Shown: positions 1 through 5,806 of the stretch, piece after piece
Position numbering within the stretch: the stretch's first letter is position 1
Layout of the letters: each line of letters begins with the position of its first letter
Assembly: GCA_009777135.1 (NCBI GenBank)
Contig: WRMM01000146.1
Location: 1 to 5,806, forward strand
Length of the DNA stretch: 5,806 nt
From: Candidatus Fibrimonadales bacterium
GTDB lineage: Bacteria > Fibrobacterota > Fibrobacteria > Fibrobacterales > Fibrobacteraceae
Reading direction: 5' to 3'
Program-made: the position numbers and the translations under genes
Notes under the pieces: model-generated
Seen by the model: only the letters and a program-made list of their open reading frames with translations
The model's database searches: none
What the model was told of the DNA's origin: nothing

Positions 1-413
1 TTGGTCCAGGCACATTTGAAAACATAAAAGAAAGCGAAGATTATCGCAAACATAAAATACACAGCGAGGAATACGAACTAAGCGAACAAAATGCGAACAT
101 GATAAACAAAGCAAAAAAAAATGGAGGCAGAATAATTTGCATTGGCACAACAAGCACAAGAGTTCTAGAAACGCTTGCAAATGAAGATGGTTTTGTAAAA
201 CCTGCAAAGGGCATAACTGATATTTTTATTTACCCAGGCTTCAAATTCAAAATAACAGATGCCTTGCTCACAAATTTCCACTGGCCAAAATCATCTTTAA
301 TTTTGCTAGTGTCCGCATTTTACGGCAGAGAAAACACACTAAACGCATACAAATTCGCGGTTGAAAATTCAATGAAGCTTTTTAGCTACGGAGATGGAAT
401 GCTAGTCGCTTAA
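1..413 (+). CDS. queA: S-adenosylmethionine:tRNA ribosyltransferase-isomerase QueA, C-terminal part (5' end outside window)
   Basis: QueA transfers and isomerises the ribosyl part of S-adenosylmethionine onto 7-aminomethyl-7-deazaguanine in tRNA, giving epoxyqueuosine at the wobble position; it is cytosolic. The frame is open from base 3, with no start in the window, and ends at TAA 411-413. That leaves 136 visible residues of a protein usually near 340-350. Family landmarks in order, in visible residues: GPGTF (1-5), HKIHSEEY (17-24), IGTTSTR (47-53), IYPGF (76-80), FHWPKSSL (92-99) and the terminal YGDGMLV (129-135). The methionine at base 99 lies inside the domain and is not the real start. 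The gene runs tail to tail into recD with 5 bases between the stops, and I see no hairpin terminator in that gap. A run of nine A (113-121) lies in the coding sequence. The identification is secure. Confidence 0.96.
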   Translation, partial: GPGTFENIKESEDYRKHKIHSEEYELSEQNANMINKAKKNGGRIICIGTTSTRVLETLANEDGFVKPAKGITDIFIYPGFKFKITDALLTNFHWPKSSLILLVSAFYGRENTLNAYKFAVENSMKLFSYGDGMLVA

Positions 414-418
414 GTTCC

Positions 419-1825
419 CTACCCAATCCCCGAAGCCCTGTAAATTCTCCTTTCGCAGGAATTTGCAAGCACCTCTTTGCCGCCAAAAATAAAACATTCC
501 TTTTTAGCGCGGGTTATCGCAGTGTAAAGCAATTCCCTAGTCAAAATTGTTTCGCTTCCATCTTCTTTTTCTTTGTCTGGATACACAACCGCAACGCGCT
601 CATACTCGGAGCCTTGGGATTTGTGGATTGTTATTGCAAAAGCGTGTTCGTGCGCAGGCAAAGTTAAAACAGAAAACGCTTTTATTTCATTTTCGCCAAT
701 GTAAAAATATGCCTGCTCATTATCTTTAATTCCCGTATCTCCGTTGAAAAGGTTCAGTTGATAATTATTTTCCGTAATTATTATTGGAATAAATTTCGCT
801 CTTTCCTTTTTTGCCGCATCGCATAATCTTTTATTGATATGCTTTGCGCCATTTTTTCCAACCTTCGTTGCGCACAAAATTTGAAATGTTTTCAAAAACT
901 CCAGGGCTTCTTCTTTATTCTGCGCAGAAAATAAATTCTTATACCGGCCAAACAATTCGCTTTCCAATTTATCGCTTTCAAAGCAGCGAACATTTTCGTT
1001 ATCAAAATTTTTTGCCGAACCTTCTAAAATTTCTTTGCTTAAAGCGGCAATGCCGGGAGCATTTTTCGCTCTCCAACTTTTTGTCAGCTTTTTGTAAACG
1101 CTTTTATCGTTTTCAAACATTCTGCAAATGTCCGCAAAAACCGAGCCTGCCTCAACGGAAGCCAGCTGATTTTTATCTCCCAGCAAATATAAATCACAAT
1201 TGCTCGGAACGGCATCCAATAATTTAGACATCATCGGCAAATCTATCATTGAACATTCATCTACGGCTATTATATCTGCTTCTAGCGGGTTCTCTTTTGC
1301 ATGCCTGAAATTTACAGATAAATGTTTATAGCCAAGCAAACGATGAAGAGTTTTAGCCTCCAAATCTATTTTTTGATTGGCAAGGCTTTCTTTCATTCTA
1401 AGAGCAGCTTTCCCTGTTGGAGCGGCTAAAAGAATTTTCTCGTTCAGTCTATTTTTCAAAATTTCTGCCAGCGACGTTGTTTTGCCCGTTCCGGGACCGC
1501 CTGTTATAATATGAATTTTTAATTCCTTGATTTTTTTCAATATTCTTTTTTGATAAATAAAATATCTTTGGATATATAAATTTCCATTATTGAAAATCAA
1601 AGGGCGAATTTCATCATTGCTTCCCACCGCAGGCGATTTTTTCAATTCCTCTGCTTCGGCGCTGCTCTCTATTTTCAAGCAAATACTGCCTTTTTCAAGT
1701 TGCGCCAAAACTCTTTCTGCGCAATTCTTTACGATTTTTGAAACTCCGTATTGGGTTTCCAAATATTCAAGCAAAAACTCTTTAAGCTTTTCCATTGGCA
1801 AACTACTTTCGTTATACAATAGCAT
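419..1825 (-). CDS. recD: Exodeoxyribonuclease V alpha subunit RecD, compact form (SF1B 5'-3' DNA helicase)
   Basis: RecD is the 5'-3' helicase motor of RecBCD, which processes double-strand ends for recombination repair and degrades foreign linear DNA. The 468 residues carry the helicase motifs in order: Walker A GGPGTGKTT (109-117, Lys115), motif Ia PTGKA (136-140), motif II DECSM (189-193), motif III GDKNQLASVEAGSV (216-229), a motif IV-like KSWRA (249-253), LFNGDTGI (359-366), motif V HKSQGSE (401-407) and motif VI YTAITRAK (434-441). The first ~95 residues resemble the RecB-facing N-terminal domain, with ICLKI (48-52) and PLIFNNGNLYIQR (75-87). The protein is about 140 residues shorter than E. 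coli RecD; the segment between motifs III and IV is much reduced. It lacks the longer N-terminal region typical of RecD2. The ATG at 1825 has no good ribosome binding site, and Met11 (ATG at 1795) is an alternative. No recB or recC is adjacent. The stop is TAG. Confidence 0.93.
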   Translation of the reverse strand: MLLYNESSLPMEKLKEFLLEYLETQYGVSKIVKNCAERVLAQLEKGSICLKIESSAEAEELKKSPAVGSNDEIRPLIFNNGNLYIQRYFIYQKRILKKIKELKIHIITGGPGTGKTTSLAEILKNRLNEKILLAAPTGKAALRMKESLANQKIDLEAKTLHRLLGYKHLSVNFRHAKENPLEADIIAVDECSMIDLPMMSKLLDAVPSNCDLYLLGDKNQLASVEAGSVFADICRMFENDKSVYKKLTKSWRAKNAPGIAALSKEILEGSAKNFDNENVRCFESDKLESELFGRYKNLFSAQNKEEALEFLKTFQILCATKVGKNGAKHINKRLCDAAKKERAKFIPIIITENNYQLNLFNGDTGIKDNEQAYFYIGENEIKAFSVLTLPAHEHAFAITIHKSQGSEYERVAVVYPDKEKEDGSETILTRELLYTAITRAKKECFIFGGKEVLANSCERRIYRASGIG

Positions 1826-1885
1826 AAGCAGGAATATAGCATTCTTTAGGTGCGTATCCGTTTTCTATATTACTCTTGCCAACGT
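1826..1885. promoter_or_regulatory. Divergent spacer between recD (-) and flippase (+), presumed promoters for both
   Basis: These 60 bases separate two head-to-head starts, so promoters for both genes should lie here or just inside the opposite coding region. A TATATT sits at 1866-1871 on the + strand and another at 1833-1838 on the - strand. Either could be a -10 element, but I see no convincing TTGACA-like -35 box at the right distance. Neither start has a recognisable Shine-Dalgarno sequence, unlike the two genes at the right of the window. The promoter assignment is inferred mainly from gene orientation. Confidence 0.3.
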
Positions 1886-3280
1886 ATGACTTCCTCGGAA
1901 AATAACAAACGTATTGCGAAGAACACGCTGTTTCTTTACTTTCGCAGTATCTTAACCCTTGGCGCGGGGCTTTACACTAGCCGTGAAGTGCTGGCGCAGC
2001 TAGGCATTGAGGATTTTGGCGTTTACAATGTTGTGGGCGGGGTTATAGTTCTGTTCTCATTTATTCAAAATGCCATGAACAGCGCAACGAGCAGATTTTT
2101 TACTTTTGATTTGGGAAAAGGGGATTTTGAGGCATTAAAGAAAACTTTCAGCTTGAGTATTGTTATTCATATTTTTACCGCGCTTTTGATTTTAATTCTG
2201 GGTGAAACGGTTGGCTTGTGGTTTTTGAATACACATTTGGTTATACCGGCAGAAAGAATGGAAGCAGCTAATTTTGTTTATCAGTTCACAATTTTCACTG
2301 CCTGCATAGGCATTTTGCAAATGCCATACATGGTTGCAATCAACGCTCACGAGCGAATGAAAGTTTATGCTTACTCTGGTATTGCAGACTCCATATTTAA
2401 ACTTGCGACTGTGCTTTCTCTAGCTTTTGCACCTATTGATAAATTAAAATTTTATTCTATTCTGGTATTTGCAGTTTATTTAATCATGTCGTTTTTTTAC
2501 ATATTTTATTGCCATAGAAATTTTAAGGAAACGCATTTTAAGTGGTTTTGGAACAAGAAACTCTTTTTAGAAAGGATGGGCTTTAGCAGTTACGAGTTTT
2601 TGGGGGGCATCTCCAGTATTTTGGCAACGCAAGGCGGAATTGTTTTGATAAACCGTTTTTATGGAGTTTTGATGAATGCGGCAAATGGCGTTTCTACGCA
2701 AATTTTAAGTGTAGCAAATCAATTCATGAACAATTTTTTTGCGGCAATAGCCCCGCAGATAACCAAGTTTTTGGCAGCTGGCGAAATGGATTATTTTTAC
2801 AGTTTGGTAATTCGCGCCAGCAAATTCTGTTTTTTGCTTTCTTTTCTGGTTCTGGTTCCTTTGGCTTTGCAAATGGATTTTGTTTTGAGTTTATGGCTAA
2901 AAATAGTCCCTGATTATGCAGGGATTTTTTGCCAGCTGAGCATAGTAAATGTACTGCTGTATTCTGCTTTTATACCTATTTGGCATGGAATAATTGCAAC
3001 AGGAAAAAACAAGATATTTCGCGCAATAGACAGTTTTCTGGTTCTGCTTATGTTTCCTCTTATGTATTTCGGTTTGCATTTCTCGCCTATTGGCTATATA
3101 TGCTCACATATATTTATAAATATTTTCAGAGTGATTTACGCAACTTTTTCGCTTCGCAGGCTTACGGGGTTTTCCATTCGCTTATTTATTAGCCAGTCTT
3201 TGGTTAAGTGCCTTGCAGCCGGAATAATTTCCATTCCCTTGCCGCTTTACATAACCTTGAATATGGATGGATGGCAATGA
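1886..3280 (+). CDS. Wzx/MATE-like polysaccharide (O-antigen) flippase, ended early by an in-frame TGA
   Basis: This is an integral inner-membrane protein of the MOP superfamily (oligosaccharide flippase / LPS biosynthesis protein), expected to move undecaprenyl-linked glycan to the periplasmic face. The 464 residues open with ENNKRIAKNTLFLYFR (5-20), then TSREVLAQLGIEDFGVYNVV (31-50) and NSATSRFFTFDLGKGDFE (65-82), all typical of this flippase group. Hydrophobic segments lie near 15-35, 45-62, 90-114, 130-152, 165-182, 187-209, 235-258, 312-330, 347-368, 380-397, 402-420 and 436-458. I prefer ATG 1886 because it gives the usual family N-terminus; GTG at 1850 would add 12 residues unlike the family. 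Neither start has a good ribosome binding site. The reading frame stops at TGA 3278-3280 but continues to 3400 with a family-like helix and tail, so this copy appears to be a truncated version of a 504-residue protein. Whether it still functions is unknown. It converges on the glycosyltransferase and methyltransferase genes. Confidence 0.9.
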   Translation: MTSSENNKRIAKNTLFLYFRSILTLGAGLYTSREVLAQLGIEDFGVYNVVGGVIVLFSFIQNAMNSATSRFFTFDLGKGDFEALKKTFSLSIVIHIFTALLILILGETVGLWFLNTHLVIPAERMEAANFVYQFTIFTACIGILQMPYMVAINAHERMKVYAYSGIADSIFKLATVLSLAFAPIDKLKFYSILVFAVYLIMSFFYIFYCHRNFKETHFKWFWNKKLFLERMGFSSYEFLGGISSILATQGGIVLINRFYGVLMNAANGVSTQILSVANQFMNNFFAAIAPQITKFLAAGEMDYFYSLVIRASKFCFLLSFLVLVPLALQMDFVLSLWLKIVPDYAGIFCQLSIVNVLLYSAFIPIWHGIIATGKNKIFRAIDSFLVLLMFPLMYFGLHFSPIGYICSHIFINIFRVIYATFSLRRLTGFSIRLFISQSLVKCLAAGIISIPLPLYITLNMDGWQ

Positions 3281-3400
3281 TTTTTAGCGTGCTTGTTTGC
3301 TTTTTTTGCAGTGTTTGCTATGAATGCTTTGTTTATAGGGTTGAATAAGGGTGAGAGGGGCACTTTGTTTTCTTTTGTTAAATCGAAATTTACCGCATGA
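3281..3400 (+). pseudogene. Severed C-terminal tail of the flippase, in frame after TGA
   Basis: Directly after the TGA at 3278-3280 the same frame stays open for 39 codons, to TGA 3398-3400. The first 20 or so residues, starting FLACLFAFFAVF, form a membrane helix. The rest contains GLNKGER and a basic end, VKSKFTA. A last helix followed by a G-L/I-NK-x-ER-like stretch and a lysine-rich tail is how members of this flippase group usually end, recalled from the family and not computed here. The tail has no start codon with a ribosome binding site of its own, so it would be made only by readthrough, or in relatives that carry a sense codon at 3278. The frame shows no other damage, which suggests a recent single-base change. 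Confidence 0.7.
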
Positions 3401-3410
3401 ACCTAGGAAG

Positions 3411-3480
3411 CTGGCAAATTTGTCTAAACCCCGATGACCCCGATTTTAGGATTTGCCAGATTTGCTTTAGGAAATTGGGG
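3411..3480. repeat. Intergenic palindrome with duplicated CCCCGAT loop and a downstream complementary segment
   Basis: CTGGCAAAT (3411-3419) is exactly complementary to ATTTGCCAG (3451-3459). Inside it, CTAAA (3424-3428) pairs with TTTAG (3445-3449). The 16-base loop is CCCCGAT-GA-CCCCGAT, a direct repeat of seven bases. Further on, AAATTGGGG (3472-3480) can pair with CCCCGATTT (3438-3446) with one G-T pair, which would compete with the inner stem. It could instead pair with the first loop copy as a pseudoknot. The element lies between converging transcription units. No T-run follows the hairpin on either strand, so it is not a standard intrinsic terminator. It could be a dispersed palindromic repeat or a remnant of one; copy number cannot be judged from one window. 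Confidence 0.6.
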
Positions 3481-3495
3481 ATGGAAAATTTTAGT

Positions 3496-3636
3496 TCATA
3501 TAGTTTCCAATAAATTAGAAATATCCTGCAGTTTAGGAAGTTGTTTTTGCAACTCTTTTGGCAAAGTTTTTCTGATGCTGTATGTCGTCGCTCCAATAGG
3601 CTTTTTTGAAATTGCTAATTTCTTGCGAATGCTTAC
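3496..3636 (-). other. 46-codon open frame with ribosome binding site but GTA in place of a start codon
   Basis: Just after the methyltransferase stop, on the same strand, a frame runs from GTA (3636-3634) to TGA (3498-3496). It encodes a lysine-rich peptide beginning VSIRKKLAISKKPIG and containing LPKELQKQLPKLQ. AAGGAG (3650-3645) stands 8 bases upstream of the GTA, the spacing expected for a start codon, and no ATG, GTG or usable TTG is present there. It could be a small gene whose start was lost, for example GTG changed to GTA, or chance. I recognise no family. It lies in a 237-base stretch (3401-3637) without a confident gene. Confidence 0.25.
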
Positions 3637-3637
3637 T

Positions 3638-4585
3638 TTATTTTCTCCTTGTCCTCAGCACAGCTTTCCTCAAATAGCTCACGTTCTGCGACGTATTGTT
3701 AATCGGGCAAAACATATAGCCATCTGTGAAATGGGTTTCGTAACCTAATTCCTTGAAAAACTTTTCAAAATCTTTTGCATCTTGCGGTTTGTGGTAAGTG
3801 CAGATTGAGCATTTCATATTTTTTTTTTGCAATATATTTTTTGCTCCGTTTAAAAGTTGCTGTTCATAGCCTTCAATATCTACTTTGATAAAATTCACTT
3901 CTTTATCTTTGAAAAAAGCGTCAAGTGTTACTGAGTTTTCGCTGTTAATATCGCTGACATATTTATTGACAATGGTTATTTTGTCTTTGTATTTTTCAAA
4001 AGTTTTTTGCAAGGGTTCGTTCCAAATCTCGTTTGCTTCAAATAAGTATATATGTTTTGCATTCTCAATCACGCTAATGGAAAAATTTCCGTGGCTTGCA
4101 CCAATATCTGCTACTATGTCGCCTGGCTCCACGAAAAAAGAAGATTCTTTAGGAATTTCATTTTCATCTCTTTCCAATGTTCCCCACATTTTATTTTCTT
4201 TTGTAACATATCTATGCGGGGAGAAAAAGTCTTGCTCCATTGCAGCAAATGCGGCTGATTTTTGGCACAGCTCTTTTTCTTCATAAGTTTTCGGAAAATA
4301 GAGCCTTATTTTTTGCTCTTCTACGAAAAATAAACCACCGTTTTCATCTTTTTCGCATAAATAATTTTCAAACTTGTATTCGTTTGCCCAGAGATAGGGA
4401 AAAAGAGGATATTCCCAAATTTTATGCCAGTCTTGCAAAGACTTTTTTATTTCTTTTGTATAAATATGCTCTCTATGAAAAATACCTATAAAACGAGATA
4501 CACCTTGGCGCAAATGCGTTGGCAGGTGTTTTTTTATGTGAACCTTGTAAATTTTACGAACTTCGTTATAGATTTTTCTTAACAT
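3638..4585 (-). CDS. FkbM-family SAM-dependent methyltransferase
   Basis: This is a probable O-methyltransferase acting on a sugar or glycan end group, cytosolic or membrane-associated, with S-adenosylmethionine as donor. Of 315 residues, the first ~145 form a family-variable region with basic N-terminal residues (RKIYKVHIKKH, 10-20). The Rossmann-like domain begins at FVEPGDIVADIGASHGNF (151-168), the SAM-binding motif I, followed by LFEAN (181-185) with the acidic residue that usually binds the ribose. The FkbM signature then follows: VTLDAFF (219-225) and FIKVDIEGYEQQLLNGA (232-248). The C-terminus is rich in Arg and Lys. The start ATG 4585 has GGGAG 7 bases upstream and overlaps the end of the glycosyltransferase gene by 7 bases, so translation is probably coupled. 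The coding strand carries ten A in a row at codons 253-256, where slipping by one base would truncate the protein. Substrate unknown. Confidence 0.9.
   Translation of the reverse strand: MLRKIYNEVRKIYKVHIKKHLPTHLRQGVSRFIGIFHREHIYTKEIKKSLQDWHKIWEYPLFPYLWANEYKFENYLCEKDENGGLFFVEEQKIRLYFPKTYEEKELCQKSAAFAAMEQDFFSPHRYVTKENKMWGTLERDENEIPKESSFFVEPGDIVADIGASHGNFSISVIENAKHIYLFEANEIWNEPLQKTFEKYKDKITIVNKYVSDINSENSVTLDAFFKDKEVNFIKVDIEGYEQQLLNGAKNILQKKNMKCSICTYHKPQDAKDFEKFFKELGYETHFTDGYMFCPINNTSQNVSYLRKAVLRTRRK
3819..3828 (-). repeat. A10 homopolymer inside the FkbM methyltransferase gene
   Basis: The + strand shows ten T; the coding strand reads CAA AAA AAA AAT ATG (codons 253-257), just after the conserved DIEGYE motif. 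Losing one A gives TGA within four codons. Gaining one A gives about 17 altered residues and then TGA. It is the longest single-base run I noticed in the window. Confidence 0.85.
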
Positions 4586-5730
4586 GATTTATCTCCCAAA
4601 ATAAAATCAACAATTTTTTCCAAATCCTGCTTTTGCCTTTCGCTCACAATTTTGTAGCGTTCAACAGCACGAGCGGAATATTCAGCGTAAATATCTTTAT
4701 CCAACAACTGGAGTATGCGGTTTTTTATTTCGCTGACATTGTATGGGTCAAAGTAAATTGCTGCGTTCTGGCAAATCTCAGGAATTGAACTTGTACCGCT
4801 TGTCGCCACAGGAACTCCGTAACGCATGCTTTCAATAGGCGGATAGCCAAAGCCCTCATTTAAGGACGGATAAATGAAAGCGTAAGCGTTTTTGTGCAAG
4901 GATAGCAATTCCGCTCTGTCAACATAGCCTAGGAATATAAAATTGTCTTTATTTTTTAAATTTCTAGTATAAACTTTTTCATCCGTAACGCCTGCCAAAA
5001 TAACTTTGAAATTCAAATCTTTTCTTTGGCTAAACAATTCATCAAAAGCCCAAACTGCACGCAGATTGTTTTTTTCCCAGCGAGCGGAACTTGTCAGCAG
5101 GAAATAGCTCTTGGATTCAAATTGCGATTGTGGCAATTCTATATGATCATCCATTAATGGGGGATAAAAAACAGAGATTTCTTTTTTTGCCAGATGCGGG
5201 TAAAAATTTACTATGCTTTGCTTTGAATGTTCTGAATCTGTGATGTATTCGGCATTTTCTAAATTTGCCTGCATATCGTAATAAATCTTTTTTGCTTTCT
5301 TACTTCTCTTTTCTGAATACTTTTTCACAAAAGATTTTATCATCTCTTTTGCCTTTGCCTTAAAGTTTTTTGCATAATATAATACTATATCATTATAAGG
5401 CATTTCTAAGCCTCTAACCCCATGCCAAGTTATTGCATATCTTTTGACTGATAATTGCCATTCATATTTATTATTATATAAAGGCGTATAGAACAAATCT
5501 ATATTTTCTTGCTTTATAAGTTCCTTAGGGGAAATTTGATTTATATCATAAAGTTTTATTCCGCTATTCAAAATTTCCGAGTTAATGTATAATTTGCCAT
5601 CGTATATGCCTATAAAATTTTCCGTTCTTTTTAGCAACGCAAAAAAAATAACTTCTCCGTAAAGCCCGCCTCCATGAAATTTTACCTCTTGTGAAGGTTG
5701 CGTTGCTGTTAAATCAAATAAAAGATTCAT
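4579..5730 (-). CDS. GT4-type glycosyltransferase (GT-B fold, glycosyltransferase family 1 superfamily)
   Basis: This is a cytosolic or peripheral retaining glycosyltransferase that would move a sugar from a nucleotide-sugar donor to a growing surface glycan. It has 383 residues, a normal length. The N-terminal domain opens with MNLLFDLTATQP (1-12) and the glycine-rich FHGGGLYGE (18-26), typical of this group. TWHG (101-104) and TDSEHSK (164-170) end the acceptor half. The donor domain starts near SSARWEKNN (214-222), whose Arg217 and Lys220 match the usual phosphate-binding pair. FIFLGYV (264-270) follows, then YPSLNEGFGYPPIESM (287-302) with the E-X7-E motif (Glu292, Glu300) and PVATSGTSSIPEI (307-319). 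No signal peptide or membrane helix is visible. ATG 5730 is supported by GGAGG 6 bases upstream, although the frame stays open to the window edge. The gene heads a 7-base overlap with the FkbM gene. Donor and acceptor cannot be named from sequence. Confidence 0.93.
   Translation of the reverse strand: MNLLFDLTATQPSQEVKFHGGGLYGEVIFFALLKRTENFIGIYDGKLYINSEILNSGIKLYDINQISPKELIKQENIDLFYTPLYNNKYEWQLSVKRYAITWHGVRGLEMPYNDIVLYYAKNFKAKAKEMIKSFVKKYSEKRSKKAKKIYYDMQANLENAEYITDSEHSKQSIVNFYPHLAKKEISVFYPPLMDDHIELPQSQFESKSYFLLTSSARWEKNNLRAVWAFDELFSQRKDLNFKVILAGVTDEKVYTRNLKNKDNFIFLGYVDRAELLSLHKNAYAFIYPSLNEGFGYPPIESMRYGVPVATSGTSSIPEICQNAAIYFDPYNVSEIKNRILQLLDKDIYAEYSARAVERYKIVSERQKQDLEKIVDFILGDKSC
4593..4597 (-). 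promoter_or_regulatory. Ribosome binding site for the FkbM methyltransferase
   Basis: GGGAG on the - strand ends 7 bases before ATG 4585 and lies inside the last codons of the glycosyltransferase gene. This supports the chosen start and translational coupling. Confidence 0.7.
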
Positions 5731-5780
5731 TTTCTGCCTCCGTTTATAATCTTTCCATATTTTTTTATTCCTATCAACAT
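5727..5780 (-). CDS. Possible 17-residue leader peptide before the glycosyltransferase
   Basis: ATG 5780 has a full AGGAGG (5794-5789) 8 bases upstream. The frame reads MLIGIKKYGKIINGGRK and stops at a TGA that overlaps the glycosyltransferase ATG as ATGA. The strong site and the start-stop overlap suggest a translated leader or coupling peptide. In another frame, a segment open from the window edge ends in TGA at 5776-5774, so the AGGAGG and ATG could instead sit at the end of an upstream gene, or the match could be chance. There is no homology evidence. Confidence 0.25.
   Translation of the reverse strand: MLIGIKKYGKIINGGRK
5737..5741 (-). promoter_or_regulatory. Ribosome binding site for the glycosyltransferase
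   Basis: GGAGG on the - strand lies 6 bases before ATG 5730. It decides the start, because the same frame has no stop up to the right edge of the window and no other start codon there. Confidence 0.75.
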
Positions 5781-5806
5781 TTAACTGGCCTCCTAAAATT
5801 AAAGAA

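Noticed and set aside
547..1227. Plus-strand open frames at 547-729 and 844-1227
   Set aside because: They lie opposite recD, which has clear helicase motifs, and their products have no recognisable pattern; they are shadows.
3263..3274. Three tandem ATGG units just before the flippase TGA, as a slipped-strand switch
   Set aside because: Losing one unit leads to a TAG soon after. Adding one gives a hydrophobic but family-unlike tail ending at another stop. The family-like tail is already in the present frame, so unit number does not explain the break.
3278..3280. TGA read as selenocysteine, or as Trp or Gly under an alternative code
   Set aside because: This flippase family has no known selenoproteins and I see no SECIS-like hairpin right after the TGA. 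All 17 Trp codons in the window are TGG and no other gene has an internal TGA, so reassignment is unlikely.
3539..3559. Hairpin AGTTG/CAACT followed by CTCTTTT, as a terminator for the flippase
   Set aside because: The stem is only five bases with little GC and the T-tract is short and interrupted; it also overlaps the 46-codon frame.
3390..3596. Minus-strand 68-codon frame in the intergenic region
   Set aside because: No ribosome binding site, irregular Cys/Arg-rich composition, and it is read through the palindrome; the competing 46-codon frame has better upstream signals.
3434..3748. Plus-strand 104-codon frame across the intergenic region and methyltransferase end
   Set aside because: It runs through the palindrome and opposite the conserved end of the methyltransferase, has no ribosome binding site, and looks like an antisense shadow.
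1..5806. CRISPR arrays, tRNA or rRNA genes, insertion sequences, toxin-antitoxin or phage genes
   Set aside because: No regularly spaced repeats, cloverleaf-like sequence, transposase or integrase motifs, or paired small genes are visible on either strand.

Overview
This is AT-rich bacterial DNA (roughly one third G+C by eye) with standard-code genes. The two genes on the right have clear Shine-Dalgarno sites (GGAGG, GGGAG), which argues against Bacteroidota, where such sites are usually absent. An anaerobic, Treponema-like or other AT-rich Gram-negative host would fit the gene set, but that is a guess and nothing here fixes the taxon.

Layout from left to right. Bases 1-413 (+) hold the C-terminal part of queA, the tRNA queuosine enzyme. 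Bases 419-1825 (-) hold a compact recD, the helicase subunit of exodeoxyribonuclease V, tail to tail with queA and only 5 bases apart. A 60-base divergent spacer follows. Bases 1886-3280 (+) hold a Wzx/MATE-like polysaccharide flippase. Its frame continues past an in-frame TGA for 39 more codons, to 3400, and these encode a last membrane helix and the expected basic tail. Bases 3401-3637 contain no confident gene. They carry a strong palindrome with a GC-rich duplicated loop, plus a 46-codon frame that has a ribosome binding site but no proper start codon. Bases 3638-4585 (-) are an FkbM-type methyltransferase and 4579-5730 (-) a GT4-type glycosyltransferase. These two overlap by 7 bases and are read leftwards as an operon that probably continues past the right edge.

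The right two thirds look like part of a surface polysaccharide locus. The glycosyltransferase would add a sugar, the FkbM enzyme would O-methylate a sugar or end group, and the flippase would move lipid-linked glycan across the inner membrane. The flippase converges on the other two genes and is transcribed separately. queA and recD are housekeeping genes at the edge of this locus.

I see no new defence or mobile system, CRISPR array, RNA gene or transposase. The points most worth checking are the in-frame TGA in the flippase, an A10 tract inside the methyltransferase, the structured spacer at 3411-3480, and the short frames at 3496-3636 and 5727-5780.
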